Shown here piece by piece: positions 1-13,249 of a stretch of 64,000 nt of DNA; the stretch's first letter is position 1, and each line of letters begins with the position of its first letter. Position numbers and translations under genes: made by a program. A model generated the notes under the pieces. It was not told the origin of the DNA. It did no database searches and saw only the letters and a program-made list of their open reading frames with translations. The stretch lies in the NCBI RefSeq assembly GCF_963966145.1, contig NC_091048.1, positions 9,052,001 through 9,116,000 of the forward strand, written 5' to 3'. This stretch comes from Tenebrio molitor (Eukaryota > Arthropoda > Insecta > Coleoptera > Tenebrionidae).

Positions 1-152
1 TTTATGGAAGTAAAGGCTTGCCAAATTTAAATTAATCGGGTATTTTATTACCAATCATTTATTCTTCATTCACTAAAATACCTATCTTCCAAAAATTGGT
101 CCATAAATAACAGAGATATAAGACTTGAAAGTCTTAGGTGGGACATCCTGTA
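1..152. mobile_element. partial mariner-like element, cut by the window edge
   Basis: The segment ends with GGGACATCCTGTA, which read on the minus strand begins TACAGGATGTCCCACC. This is the form of terminus seen in many insect Tc1/mariner-type elements. The partner end is not visible because the window starts inside the element. No transposase is readable. The assignment rests on terminal resemblance only. Confidence 0.35.
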
Positions 153-2640
153 TGTAAAATTAATTAAAATTAAATTGAAATTGAAATTATTTCCATTTGT
201 GTTTCAATAAAAGAATAAGTGTATCTAAATTAACATCAATATATGATTGCTTCTGAATCGAAAAATCCATGTATTTATTTATTTATTCTTCAGGTGCTCG
301 GCAGTAAAACGAAAAAAACTGATGCATGCACATGTTGACATGAAAACAATTTGAAGCATGTAGTCATAAAAACGCTTCCGTTTATCGTCCGATAACGTCT
401 CCACAAATTTATACATGGCAATTATGCACGGTGTGAGGGCCAACTCCAAATAATAACACTACACCTTATTATTCCTATTTACACTTCCTGTAGACTATCA
501 CAGAAGAAGAATAATGTGGGCATTGTGCACGACCAGCTGTGTGATTAATCTTAAATTAGGCATTTGATATCTTTATTGCGGATACTATGAGAGACACCGT
601 AAAAAAAAATACGACGACAACAAACAAAAGGTGCGAACTTTTACAAGACCACGTCTTCCGGTGATTTGGAGAACCTTCCACCACATAAAGACGACGATCA
701 AATTATCTCAGGTAGGGTACGATAGAACTAATTTCATTAACGAAAGCGTGACACGTAATTGGAAGTATCGTTTTCCATTGGTGGTACCACTGCCACCTGT
801 TTAAAGTGTGAAAATTTGACGGTACGTCGCCAGAAATTAAGTCATCAAGTTATTATTACTCATGTGTTCACAGCTTAATAGGCGAGAGTAGCTTAAAACG
901 GGTACTCTTCAAAGTCATAATCAGTCAAGACACTTTAATATTTTAATTAATTTGGTGTCTGGTAAAGATAGCCAAAAGGTGAAGCGTTGATGACGTAGAT
1001 GATACGTCAGGAACGGTGTCCAGAAGAGGAAATTGATAACAATTAAATATGCATTGAAATTAAGATTAAATTAAATTAAGACGCTGTTTGATTATGTCAA
1101 GTGTCAGTGGTCTAATATATAGCTATAGAGAAGGTCACGAAAACCTGCACCAGATGCAGTAAGAGTTTCTTCTGTTTCAAAATACGTACCTACTACGTTG
1201 ATAAAAATTTCAAGCAATAACTTTTATACTTATTTAATCAATTACTTTATGTCGAGAAGGAAAAGTGGCTATGTATAAAATAAAGTTGGTCTTGGTTGAG
1301 CAAGTACCACTTTAAACTTCAACCCTTGTATAATTTTTGGAGTAGGTGCTTCTCCCAAGTAATGGAAGTCTAAAATTTTTGTTGAATAATCTGTTGACAC
1401 CTACTTTTGTTAGCGAAATTCAAGAAATCTTAAAACAGTTCTTATTTGACTTTAGAATTAATTACAATATTTTTTTGGAAAAATCCGCGAAATTAAATTA
1501 TTTAACATTTTAGAAAATTCAATAAAACTAACAGTTTGTTAACTTTTGATTTATTGCTAAAATACTTGCACATGTCAGACTTTTCGTGTTTTGGGTTTTT
1601 AAGATCAAAAATTACTGGAAACGAATTGCCTTTTACTTGTTGTGGCAACTGTCGCCAAAAAATATTTTTTCTGAGAAATAATTTCACTAATGTTGTAATT
1701 GTTGTTTATGAAACATTAAAGGCAAGAAATGTCAAAGATCGTAACAGAAACACATGCAAACGCGAAGTACCCTAAATTAATAAAAATAGTCTGGATCAAG
1801 TCTTCTTTGACAAATTCTAATTATTCAGAATTATTTAGCACTAATCATTCTTCAAATTACGAAGGTATTTGTTCTTGTGTCAATTTTGTCTCATTAAATA
1901 GTGACCTCATTTTTTACACTTGCACAGACATAAATTAAGCTGACATCCCATACAAATAACACCACGATCTTGGCATCTGTGTGTTAAAAAATGAAAGAAG
2001 CCACAGCAATAATTTCTAATTTAAATTAATTTGTTTTTTAATTAGCAAATTCTATGATATATTCTTTCCATCCATCATCGTTTTCTGTCAAGTCATCAAT
2101 TACACAATTACGCCATTACTTAAGAGCAAGTTAGACGTATTCATTTAACTGCTTCATTAAATATGACATATTTTACCTAAACTATGCACATTAGCCTTAA
2201 TTTCAGGCGATTTTAAATAATTTAAGAAATTTTATTTTTGGAGTTTTGATATTTAAATAGCCGGAGGCACGAATTATTAATGTTTTATCTAAAATTATAC
2301 ACATCAAAAAATCAAGATCGACAGCATTTTTTTCCACCACTCGGAGTAAAAGCCACTGGGGCATAATTTGTAACAAATCACTACTAATAAATTATGCATC
2401 ACTTACCTGCTTTCTATTCAACTTATGAGATGACACTTTTACCTGTCAGATAATAAAACTATTTTTTCTAAAGATTTGTTTGTAGTTGACTTCTTACTGC
2501 TCAAATCGAGTTGTAGCTTCCATACTCACCCTTCTTTATTAGCATTAAACTTAGATTTTTTTTACTCGATCGTACTATAGTTCGAGCGTTCAGATAGAAG
2601 TGAAAGTTTGCGGAAATGATACACATACAGTTCATAACAT
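153..2640. other. AT-rich DNA downstream of teashirt/tiptop; no gene seen
   Basis: This stretch lies beyond the 3' end of the zinc-finger gene. Reading frames here are short, AT-driven and resemble no family I know, including overlapping frames on both strands around 1.5-1.9 kb. Further TTTATT hexamers (AATAAA on the minus strand) occur near 2.2 and 2.5 kb, so the 3' UTR could extend into it. Confidence 0.5.
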
Positions 2641-2792
2641 ATATTTATTTGAGCCTTCATTGCGTTCAAATACAACAAAATATTAAATAAAGTTTAAAAA
2701 TTTTCAATAACATAAAGGAGCTTTGCCATGAATATCAGCTAATGCGTATACATCTTTTGTATTATTCAGTATAGTATAATTATTGATAAATA

Positions 2793-2798
2793 TTTATT
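2793..2798 (-). terminator. tio/tsh: candidate polyadenylation signal of teashirt/tiptop
   Basis: This is the first AATAAA on the minus strand downstream of the stop codon, about 615 nt past it. A second perfect hexamer lies at 2644-2649. Which is used cannot be told from sequence alone. Confidence 0.4.
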
Positions 2799-3411
2799 TA
2801 AAAACTTTCTTGGAAGATGAGATATTTACGATATACGTATACGTAGTGTTTGTGTAATTTCATTTGAAACTTTTACAATATTCGTACTTAATAAATATTT
2901 TTTTTCATGATGAATGAAATCAATGGTACCACAACTACATTTTTTTAATACGAATTTTCAATACTCCCAAAAGTACGATTTAATTTTTTTACCAACAACT
3001 AATTTAGGTTCTTTTAAATGTCTAAACGTCAAAGGGCCGAACCCGCACCGGTCCGATACCACCGCCCATCGAAACTACCTTGAAACATTGACAACCTTTT
3101 CACAACTAGTAATGTAAATAAATTGTTGGCAAAAACTGAATGACGGTGGCTGCCCCCAGCGAAAGTATACATCTTACAATACTGACTTACTCGATAGTAT
3201 TTACAGGATTTTTGTGACTTAAAATTCGTATAACAATCATAATCACTTGAGAATTTGTAGTTCCGCTATGAATTTACAATGTAATATCACTATAGCTACC
3301 GTTATTACTATGGTTGACGATATGATAACATCACAATATTAAACCGCTCAAAGCGGCATGCCTTCGAGACTATACTTTACAAAATAGGAATGTTCTGCAC
3401 ACGCACAATAT
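2799..3411 (-). other. tio/tsh: likely 3' UTR of teashirt/tiptop
   Basis: The segment follows the TAA stop and contains no AATAAA on the minus strand until its far end. It is AT-rich with no coding signal on the gene strand. Transcription through it is inferred. Confidence 0.5.
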
Positions 3412-6400
3412 TTACACATACTTGCTAGACAGCTGCTTGGCCAACTCCGTGTACTTGAGAAACTTCGAATGGGGACTCTCCTCGAAACCCGGAGGAACTG
3501 GCGGACTCTTGCTCCCGGTGGAGCCCGGGCCGCTGGACCCGCTCGGCGGCGCCACCGAGGTACCCTTCAGCGGTACTCCTTCGCTGGACGTACTCGAGCC
3601 CTGGTGCGACGACTTGAGGGCGATCGGGTCCGGAATCACCCCGTCCTTGACGAAGTGCATCTTTGACAAGTGGTGCCTGTACGCGCCCTTCGAGATGAAG
3701 GGCGTATCGCAAAAGGCGCATTTCATTATAGAATCCGACGTCATCACTGCATCGTTGCACGCCCAGCTGAAGGCCAGAATCGCCCCGGGCGTCGTCCCGG
3801 CATTCGATGGAATATTATTCGTGTTGGCGTTGACACTAGAATTTGATGTCGAAGAATGTGTTCGGTTGTTTGTGTGGGTTTCAGTCTTATCACATAGTTT
3901 TTGTAAGGCTGCTAACGGATGACTCGAGCCCCTTTTGCCGCCTGACGGCTGCAGTGCGTCGCTGGTGGAGTTGTTGCCGGACAAGTTGTCGAACATCGAG
4001 CTCAACGCCCCCAAACTACCACCCGGTTTTCTGTCCCCGTTGGTACTCCGGGGAGTACCGGAACGGTCGCTGCTTGCTGGACTCGTGCTGTTCCGACAAG
4101 GACTACTCGCGTGAGCTTCGGCCGCTTGTCGGGGACTCGCCAACGGAGTCCCCGATCGTTTGTCGTCGTCGTCTTCCTTTGCGCAGTTGCTGTGAAAGCT
4201 TCGCTCATCCTCATCGCGCTCTTCAGCCTCACGCTTTATATTAACATTATGGTTATCTAACCTTTCTTCGTCGTCGATTTCCTTTTTCACTACGACGTCG
4301 CCGTCGTGGTCGTGAGCTTTGTCGGAAGTCGGTGATTTCTCTCGCTTGTCGGGAGTAGACCTGGGAGTACTGTTCATGGGAATTCCAGGCGGTTCCATTT
4401 TGCGTTCGGGTGTTAACGAGTCTACACGACTGCTACCTCGTTCTGATATTGAGCTCGATTCGCTGCCGCTCCTCTCTCGTCTACCGTAATGATGGCTCTG
4501 TTGCTGATGGTAGCTTCTCAACAAGTTCATCGTCTGAGCGTCTACTAAGGGTTTAGTATAGTCGACGCTCTCGTCGATTCCTAATCGTTTCAAGATGCTG
4601 GAACCCATGGGAGCTGCTGTAGGACCGTGACCGGGAAAAGACGAGTTTTGGCGAGATCTCGAGTCAAAACTCTTCTCGATTAGTTTTTCTATAGCGTTTA
4701 GAACGGATGGTGAAGATCCGTTGTTGCTTTCAGGAACATTGGTACCATCCTTGTTGGTACTGAGATCAGTGACGGAAGGCGAACGCTGTTGCGGCGACGG
4801 AGATTTGTCGCAATTTTGTTTGGACTTCTCTCTGGTAGGACTCTCCGGTGGTAAAATATTATTAGACATGAGCGCATTCTTCAGGAAATTTCTCTGATTA
4901 CTTCCGATAGTACCCCCTCCAACGCACTGTCTTATGTGATCTACAAACAAAGAAGTCTCAATTTTGTTGCCGCATTTTTCGCAAGTTATTCGACCCGCCC
5001 CCGAGGGATCGCGCATCTTCTCGATCAAACTTGCGCTGTCGCAGTTTTTGAATTCATGCTGAGCCCTCTCCAGTTCTAAAAGTTTGCGCACGGGAAGGGA
5101 TTTCTTGCGTTTTTCCCGCGTCTGTCTTCGTCGACCTCCACTTTCTGTGATCGACCTCATTATGTGTTCTTTGTAGTGCGAGTTTTTGACCATGTGATTG
5201 CTGAGTTCTTTCAACGAACTGAAAGCTTGATCGCAGACCTTGCAGGTGAGGACGGCGCTCACGTGGCTACTGGGACCTCCGGGTGGTTGGTTATTACCGG
5301 AGCCGCTCCCGCCCCCGCCACCTTTGGCGTCGTCAGTAGATCGCCACGAAATAATCTGTTCTTGAGAGATGATGTTCGTGTAGTGTTGAGTCTGTTGCAT
5401 GTGGCTCGTCATCTCGGCTAGTGACCTAAAGCTTTGACCACACCACATGCACTTCAAAATTTGTCTGGTCTGCTCGGCTCCCTTGCCCAGCCAAACATCT
5501 TGTCCCCTCACTAGTTTTCGTGGAAGGGGCATCGTTTCTTTGATTAACATGTTGAGATCTGATGAATTAGGTTTGCTCGAGTTTGTCGAAGAGGTACTCG
5601 TGTTTGTGTTCGAAGGCGACGTTATTTGTGGTTGGGGATTAATAATTTGTGATTGCATCGGAGGGACGGGAACGTTTACTCCACAGTGTTTGGCTTCTTT
5701 CATATGGGTGGTCATAGCGGCCAGACTGGGAAAGCTTTGTTTGCACCACACGCACTTTAGCACGTCTTTTGCTTGCTCTGCACCCTTGTTTAACCAGTGC
5801 GATTGCCAGGCGCTATGTCTATTGCTGGCGGAATTTCCGGGGGCGGCGTTCGCCATACTGCGGAATAGATCCTCACCTCCGAGCTTGCTCAACTCGCTCA
5901 TCTTTTCGAGAGCTTTGGTGGCATCGCTCGGAGTCGGTCCCCCGTGTTTCAGCTTACCGTTCCACAAGTCCGGCGAGTTGTTAGTCTTCGGCGATAAGTT
6001 GGACGCCGCCGCCACCGCCGCGGCGAAGTACGGCAGATGCGAAGCACCGATAGGCGACGGCCACTGGGGTAATACTTGTTGCGGTTTGAAGTCAGTCCTC
6101 GGTTTGCGATTTGGCGGTTGCGAAGCGGAGTCTTCAGAGGTGCGCTTCCGACTGCTCACGCTCAAATCCAGGGGACCATTCCCCGGCTCGCCTGCCGGCG
6201 GCGTGCTCGGCTTGCTCAAGTTCACAACGTCAGAGTCACTGTCAGCGTCACTTTTTTGGCCACGTTTACTAAAGTCTAAGATACCGTCACCGGGGGGCGA
6301 ATGCATCGGCGCGTCCACCTGGTGGAGGGCTCCCGGAGGCGAAGACGAAGACGACACCAGAGGCGACACCGCCGCTCTGTTGTACCCGGACGGCGAGGTC

Positions 6401-6679
6401 ATCATGAGCCGGTGGGACTGCTGGGCCGCTGCCGCGACTGCCGCCGCGTTGAGGTACGCTGCCATGGCGGCCGTCTGGGGGGGCAGCAACGCGGCGGCCG
6501 CCGCCGCCGGAAGGGTCGCCGGGAGAGTTACCCCGACCGGACTGAGGGCCGAGGCGGCGATGGGGACTCCCCGCAAGAGGGCGGCGCGTTCCGACAACAT
6601 CGACTCGCCGGATGGACAGCGAGGCTGCACTAGTGAATCGGATGACTCGCGGGAGTTGCACCGGGAGTTGGCTAAATCC
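3412..6679 (-). CDS. tio/tsh: Teashirt/Tiptop zinc-finger transcription factor, last coding exon (exon 3)
   Basis: This exon encodes 1088 of 1165 residues. Protein numbering includes the inferred first two exons. An Ala-rich stretch (about 134-162) is followed by PLDLS (246-250), the motif by which Tsh recruits the co-repressor CtBP. Three Tsh-type fingers, C-x2-C-x12-H-x5-H, lie at 386-408, 487-509 and 556-578. The first two are each preceded by WLxKGAEQ, suggesting a duplicated module. A basic stretch (591-604) may be the nuclear localisation signal. A C-x2-C-x11-H-x3-C motif follows at 643-662, and a fourth finger, C-x2-C-x12-H-x4-H, at 1064-1085. Two psi-K-x-E SUMO consensus sites lie at 874-877 and 891-894. 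Tsh/Tio proteins are nuclear repressors or activators in trunk, leg and eye patterning that work with Hox and Wnt inputs. Drosophila Tio has the fourth finger and Tsh lacks it. The exon begins after the acceptor TTTTGTTTGCAG; reading through it upstream gives non-conserved sequence. Confidence 0.96.
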
Positions 6680-6844
6680 CTGCAAACAAAACGATCGGTT
6701 AACACTGCAAGGACGCCGGAACGCGACTGGCTACGAGAGCGGAAACGCATCACTATCAAACCGCGGCTCCATTGAGATGTTAGATAAACAGCGGTAATTT
6801 ATGACAGGATTGCCGAAGATGTTAGAGGTGTCGCAATTATGTAC
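6680..6844 (-). other. tio/tsh: intron 2 of teashirt/tiptop (165 nt)
   Basis: The donor is CTGCAG|GTACAT and the acceptor TTTGTTTGCAG|GGAT. Splicing completes an Arg codon (AG|G, phase 2) and joins ...EDPLNC to RDLANSR.... Without splicing, the exon 2 frame meets a stop within the intron. Confidence 0.85.
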
Positions 6845-7034
6845 CTGCAGTTGAGGGGATCTTCGCTGACGGAGCGCGGACTGGAGGGCGTGGGGACGTC
6901 GCCGGGCGTCGGCGAAGCTGCGTCCTCCTCCGGCGGTGGCGGAGAGGCCGCCGAGTTGGGCGTCATGGAGCCGGTGTCCTCGTCGCCCTCCAATTTATCG
7001 CCTTCTTCCGGTGAGCCTTCCTCGCCGCCTTCCC
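6845..7034 (-). CDS. tio/tsh: Teashirt/Tiptop exon 2 (acidic, Pro/Ser-rich N-terminal segment)
   Basis: The exon codes for 62 full residues plus a split codon at each end. It runs from GEGGEEGSPEEGD through DEDTGSM and runs of Pro/Glu to SVSEDPLNC. The segment is acidic and then Pro/Ser-rich, with no folded domain, like the disordered N-terminus of insect Tsh/Tio. The acceptor is TTCGTTGCAG|GGGAAGG. The start phase requires exactly one base from the preceding exon, and exon 1 supplies it. The end phase matches the last exon. Sequence upstream of the acceptor in the same frame is unrelated in composition and is taken as intron. Confidence 0.85.
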
Positions 7035-10000
7035 CTGCAACGAATATTTCCGTTATTTGGAGAAAGAATTCCGAACGGGAGAGATAGGATCGCCGTGGAA
7101 CCGGCATATAATAACCTTTATACAGTGGAACAGATGTTGAATTGCAACTGCAACTTTCGAACCGAATAGGTATATCTGGAAATGAGATCGCATCATCACG
7201 AGTTTTCGAAACAATATCGTAATCAAATGTCGTGTTGGTCTGTATTTTCGAGGCGTGCACACTACTTATTTTAATTTATCACTGGTCTGGATCACATTGT
7301 TTCCTCTTTCTGTTGCAAGTTTCTTAATGAAGTCGCCCCCGGTTTGATTGACAACCGCTCGGAATTTTGACTCGCGCAATCAAAAGCCCATTGTCTCAAC
7401 TTTGATTAAATTGCTTTCATGCTAAGTTTTTAATCATTTCAATTATCAGAAATCAATTTTTGGCATCCACGTATTATTAATGTTGTCAAGTCTTGCTTGG
7501 GGCCTGTTTTTATCCAACATCTACACAAGTTCAAACGTGAACACTACGCGCGACTTTCCTTCCATGAGAAATGACTTTAATCAAACGTAACACATTAATA
7601 AAGATTAATTTATTGCGGCACTTCCATTAAATCATTCAAGAAATGACATCTGCAGTTTGCCTTGAACTATCACGTTTTTCATCGTCTCCGTATATACCAG
7701 GTGTTACTCGTAATTGATGGGTCAGTTCACATTCATGTTTGCATTTCTTTTTCGCCGTACTGGAAAGAAATACCCAGGCCGGTGCAAACGTTACGGCTAG
7801 AGATTTATTACCACCTTAATACGCGAATGCAAATACGAAAATTACACACCACCAAACAGCTAACGGCGGCCGACTTGCATGCGGGACATAGGTGAACGAT
7901 CTGTTCTAATAAAGACCTCGTAATTCACAAAAGACGAAAAATGCTAACCCAAACTGTCATCAGTCAACTGAAATTGCTACCTAAGCTGCCACATTACACA
8001 GGTGTTCTGTAATTAAGCTCTCAAATTTCAACACCACTTATCTTGACTACAAAATACCATCATTTTTACACATTTTTAAACATGAGTAATCAACTGAACC
8101 TTGATATACTTTGTTTCTGAGTCCGATGCCGCTAAGCCATGAAACGACCGAAGCGCTGACAGATTCCAGTGCGTCCAAAACATTTCATGAATAATTAATT
8201 AATATAAGCAGAATGATTAATATTTCTTCCTGCTCTAAAGTACTATTCCAAACATCATGTTTTCTCACTCTTACGCCCGCACACAGCTTTCAGAACGAAG
8301 ATGGCCAATTTGTTAACGTGAGCCGAGCGCAAGTATCTCCCGACAAAAGAAATTTGCACGTGCGTGTGTTAAGCGGTGATTGTTATTGATTTATGACGAC
8401 CCGGTTTAACGACATACCGGCATCGAACTCAGAAACGGAGTATATCTAGGTTTTCGCTTAAAAATTCTAAACGACCAGCTTTTGTGGCCATCGGCCATTG
8501 AAAGTGGCAGTCTGCGTGCCTTTGTGCGATGTTTTGAAGACGAGGGGTGTTTGATCACGTTAGGGAAATTTTTCGGTAATTCAGCTAGGTCGGTGGTTTT
8601 ATCGGTGTGGTGTTGTTAGTGAATACCCGTGTGTGGACAAAGCCAAATGGGGTTGTAAATTCTGTCTGGCATCAAGTAACAATGTAATATGGACGTCGTA
8701 AGCTGGACCAGGGACGTGCAGGAAGAACGGGAGTGTTAGTAATGGCTCGATTAAATTGCTAAGGGACGCTAAAGAACGACATCATGTTATTGCATCAAAT
8801 CTTCCGAGAGATATTGTCCATCATCAACTGTTTGTTTCTATTATTTTTCCCACAAGCTTATACCTACATTAATAACGGTCGTGTGTGCACGATACGAGCC
8901 GAATAACTATGGAAATAGGAAAGCTTAATGAACGGCGAAAACGTTACGTCGTGCTTTTATTAGATTGTTACTGCTGCGGGACCGTTTCTTGTTTCTTGCC
9001 GTCTTCTTCCAATCCGGAAGTGCAGTCGTTTTTTCCGCGCCGTGGTCAACTCCCAACCCGTCCCGTGCCCGAACAATGGCCGGCATGGTCCGCCGAGGTC
9101 GCCTGATTTATGCACCATTGTCTTTCATTTGAGCGCATATTTCTCGTATAAGGCATTCGTTGTGTGAGCAGCCGTATCTCACGAAGAGGAACGCCGTCCC
9201 GTATTTCCTCGCGGTCGCTCGCTATCTAATGCCCGCCTTATCAGCACCGTGTCCGTCTGTCACGCGCACCTGCAGCTTGCGCAGGATAGCGCGCAATTAA
9301 TTCCGGGAATCCTTAAAAAGCTCCACGCTCGCGCTACCAACACACGGGCTCTCCTTTCGATCCTACTCCAATATCTTTCGTTCCGTTGGATATCTGATTG
9401 CTGTTAATGAATGTGAGACGAACGAATGTGTGATCTGATCTTTTGCCAATTTATAGAATCGCCAGGACACGGCGGACTCGCCTAAGTGTAACTGCCCCTT
9501 AACATGAACAATTCTGTGATAACATCGTTGACGTTGAAACAGAGGGCACTGCACAACGCAATTAATGGCGCTGGTTCAGGTGCGACCGAAGACGGCCGAC
9601 ATTGTGACAGCCACGTCGAAGATGCGAAAGACTCTGCGAAGAGCTTCAAACGCGATCTCGATTGGTCGCAACTTGCACATGTTGCATTTCTATTACCGCA
9701 AATTGGAACGTACAGTGTGTTCAATAAATACTCAAACCAGTAAACAGAGAAATCATCTTCAGGAAACTTTAACTTACTTAATACATCGATATTTTCTAGA
9801 TTTTTTTTAGAAATTGACAAAAACCCAAATTGAGAAGGTGATCACGACCACGATGTATTACTTAAGTTGGAACTTTCCAAAACTAAGTAATTCATCAAAT
9901 CCGGACATGTTTCAATGTGACGTGGGCTCGCCATTTATAACTGTACATAAATTTAATAAATGACGACTGCCTATAAATAATTATTGTATGTAAAATACCT

Positions 10001-13000
10001 GCAAAATCGTAACGTCAATGTTGCCCATAACTTCGACTCTACCTACGACTCATAAAACAATAGTCCGTCAAAATTTAATTGCTTTGGTACGTTCGTTTTA
10101 ATGTCGATTGAACCGGAGATCTGCTGATGGTAATACTGTGTGGCCAAATAAATTGCATGCTGGCTATAACAAACGACAATCAACCGACTGACTCATAGGG
10201 GTTAACTGTCATCGACACCCAGATTAATCGAATAAGGGAAAAAATTGCAAAATGGAGTCATTCCGTAAATTTTTCTTCATGGCAAAGACAACTAGCTTTC
10301 TTCAACACATTTCTTTACTACTGTAAAAGAAAAGCTGCAGAGAGGCAACTCCCACGCAAAGGTATTTTTTCCTTCAAATGGTAACTCTTTTAATTCTTAA
10401 GAAATTAGAAACCATATTGTAGAAAGCTGTTGTGAATACCTGAAGAGATTTTTTAAGCCCCTTATTGTTCGTTAAATAAGTTGCAGGTTAATGTATGAAG
10501 TCTTTGCTTGGCAGGAAGACAAAAAGTGTGCAGCACTCTGGAGGAGTCAACACGTTAACTCCTCCTGTGTCGTAAATTTGGTGGTGCTTCCCGCGCAAGT
10601 ATTTAGCCATGCGTGGAGTACTGAGAGTAGTTTTAAATTTGGGATGCGTTTTCAGTGGAAGAAGGTCCGGCCCTGGACGGCGCGGGGCCTGGCCGTCCGT
10701 CGAGGGCGTGCACGTATGTCTCCGACCTGTCCAAACACGGCCCAACAATGAACAATGGCAACATAAATCAGCGTAATTAGTTTGCAGCAAAGCTGCTGTA
10801 TCTACATATCCTGAGTAGTCGTCGAACGAGGAGGAACATCGGCGAACCCATTGGTCAACGGATATGTGTCCTAGTCGACTTTACTCCGCCTTTCTCTCCT
10901 GCAATCGAATCCTGTTGCGTTCCTCCGCATATCGTTGACAACAATTATAGCCGTGTTTGCACTACGGATCGGCTGCTAAGCGGCGTAATGCCCCATGTTG
11001 GTACTCGTGTTCGCACTATCGCCAGCCGGCATCGCACCGGCTCCCGCCCCCCGTCCTGCCGCCACGGAACGGCATTCCTGCAGCATCTTTAATCCATAAT
11101 CGGGTGCTTTTTGGCCGATCCGGAGACGTCCGGGGATGCGTGAGTTGTTTAAGGAGCGACTTGTACGAATAATTGATAATTAGTATGCACGGGGGTCAAC
11201 ACATGCCAATCAAGCGGCCACTGAGGCCAACAGGATCTATCGCAGACTCGTGAGGCATGGCTCACGTAGTGGACGGCGCCTCCGCGATTCCACTCGCAAT
11301 TATTGCGCCTCCTCCCACGCATTTTAATGTCGCATTAACGTTACAGTGCGATGCAACAGTGCTGTCACACGTGACGAGCCAGTACGATGGTGGACGTCAT
11401 GCGACCAAGACAATCGCGGGTGGGTACTTCCGCATTGGTGACCCTTTCTTCAAAGTCTCTCTCAGAGAGGAAAGTGAGAAAATAATTCACTTTCTTTCCT
11501 TTTCTTGGAACAATTAAGTCATCTATGTTCAGGATTCAGGATTCTCTAAAAAAGTAAACACAGTTGCCAACAGTCTGCTAATCAGTTTTCTTGTACTTCA
11601 AGATTTACAAAATTTTTAATTAAATTAAATTTGATTCAATGAAAAAGGCATAATGAATTCGTTCGTCGAAGATAAGCTTTTGCTAAAAAATAGACCCTCT
11701 GGTGCCAGTTGCACGAGTCAAATGTAGTATTCTACTCGCCTACGGCTCGTCACAAAATAATCCTCATCATTGTTTAGTTCTCTACCAAAAGAATTTTAAC
11801 TTCTAAAATCGGGTTGAGGCTTGACCTACTACATAATATTGTTTAAAGAAATTGTATGTGTTTTTGCTTTTAACCCATGCTGTACAGAATCCTTTCAAAT
11901 TGAGACGCAGTCACACTCTTCCCATGCTTGTAGCATTCTTCGCAAGGTTGGTAAGCAAGTTATGTCTTAGTCTGCGAGACCGAGAAGGGGAGACCAAAAT
12001 TAGCAGTATCGATTAAAGAAGACTGCGCTTTTTGGTAAACAGCGTTTCCACCAGAAGAAATAATCCAAAGGAAAGAATCGCAGTGCAGGGATCGCCGTGT
12101 ATCCTGACGAGGTGATGAGAGTGGCGAACGAGCAAACTTCATTAGACGTGTCTAGGTTCGATTACTGCGGTGTTGAAATAAGATTTCTCACCTATGACCG
12201 CCGTGGGGAGCAGGAAACAGTCGTATCCGGCGCTGTCCGACACTCTATATCCAGATCCAGAAGCAAAGCTCCCCCAGGATCTGAGCTCAGCTCGGGCGAT
12301 AATCAGGTGGCGGCGCACACACGGCATATCAACCACCAAGAACGGCCCCCGATTCCGCCCTCATTAACCGAAATATACGTCTTAGTATTCATCTTTATGA
12401 GCCGGCCGGGGTGGAAAAAATATGGAGCGAAAGCCGGGAGTTAATTTCCTCACGTTCGTCCCTGATGCGCGTTCTCTTCCCCACCTGTCTGCTAAAACAA
12501 GCGATTCAGCCGTCATTCACCGCGGCCACAATGAGTCCTGTCACTCATCCATCTCTTTCCTCTTGCTTCAGACCGCAGTTTCCTTTGTTCATTTTCTTGT
12601 CTCCTTATTACTTCTCTCCGCCGTACGCCCCCTCGTCAACGCCAGACTTTTATAAAACTAAATTATTTCGCTTCTTTAACTGCCTCTTCTTTGACTGACG
12701 TGTGTGATTTACTGGCCAACAACTCCACACGTCATACGGCTTTTATTGTGTTAGTTCGGAACGCGAATGTTACTTACTTTGTTACAGGACGGGCCATAAA
12801 AATGCGCCGCCAACTGACGCTCAACAGCAAGACGTTTTTTTTTTTTTTGCCTCGTTCTCCACACATTTATAATAAAGACAAAACAACTAATGCAGCTATA
12901 TCATATCTGACCAAAAAAAAGTATGTAACAGAAACCACCAAATGAGAGATGCAACGACAAGAAGAAAAATGACCGATACAACGAAACAAATTGAAAATGC

Positions 13001-13249
13001 TAATTTGGACAATATCACATTCAGAGCAAAATAAATTAATGAAAGGTGCATAATTTTCGTACATAATTGCTTTCATCACGCACTATATGAAGCAGCTTTC
13101 TTTAATGGACAACCTAAGAAGTTATAACGAAAAAAATATTGTCAACAAAGCAATGAATTAAGTCAGACATACCTATTTATATTTAAATCCTATTTTAAAC
13201 ATAGGAATATCGAGCAACAAGACAATACCAATCAATCTCTTAAATATTT
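7035..13249. other. 3' part of intron 1: GC-richer islands, no exon seen
   Basis: Two GC-richer, repeat-poor islands stand out at about 8.3-9.3 kb and 10.5-11.5 kb. They contain Hox/homeodomain-like AT cores and several CpG-containing segments and are candidate regulatory DNA. The open frames here are not family-like. A weak recursive-splice-like site, TTTTGCAG|GTATTT, lies at 9998/9999 on the minus strand. A poly-T tract is near 12.84 kb. Confidence 0.4.

Noticed and set aside
6680..6759. MIVMRFRSRS start for the zinc-finger protein
   Set aside because: These residues lie in intron 2. Splicing from exon 2 gives a conserved-looking acidic N-terminus and a perfect phase.
5447..6775. 442-codon plus-strand frame opposite the zinc-finger exon
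   Set aside because: It is the antisense shadow of the GC-rich teashirt/tiptop exon and has no family resemblance.
6799..7260. Whole minus-strand frame taken as one exon with the start MHASKIQ
   Set aside because: The part upstream of 7034 is AT-rich and non-conserved in character, and a clear acceptor TTCGTTGCAG begins the real exon.
11050..11095. Alternative first exon MLQECRSVAAG on the minus strand
   Set aside because: It also starts MLQE, but its only phase-1 donor is GCCG|GTGCGA, much weaker than GTGAGG at 42013.
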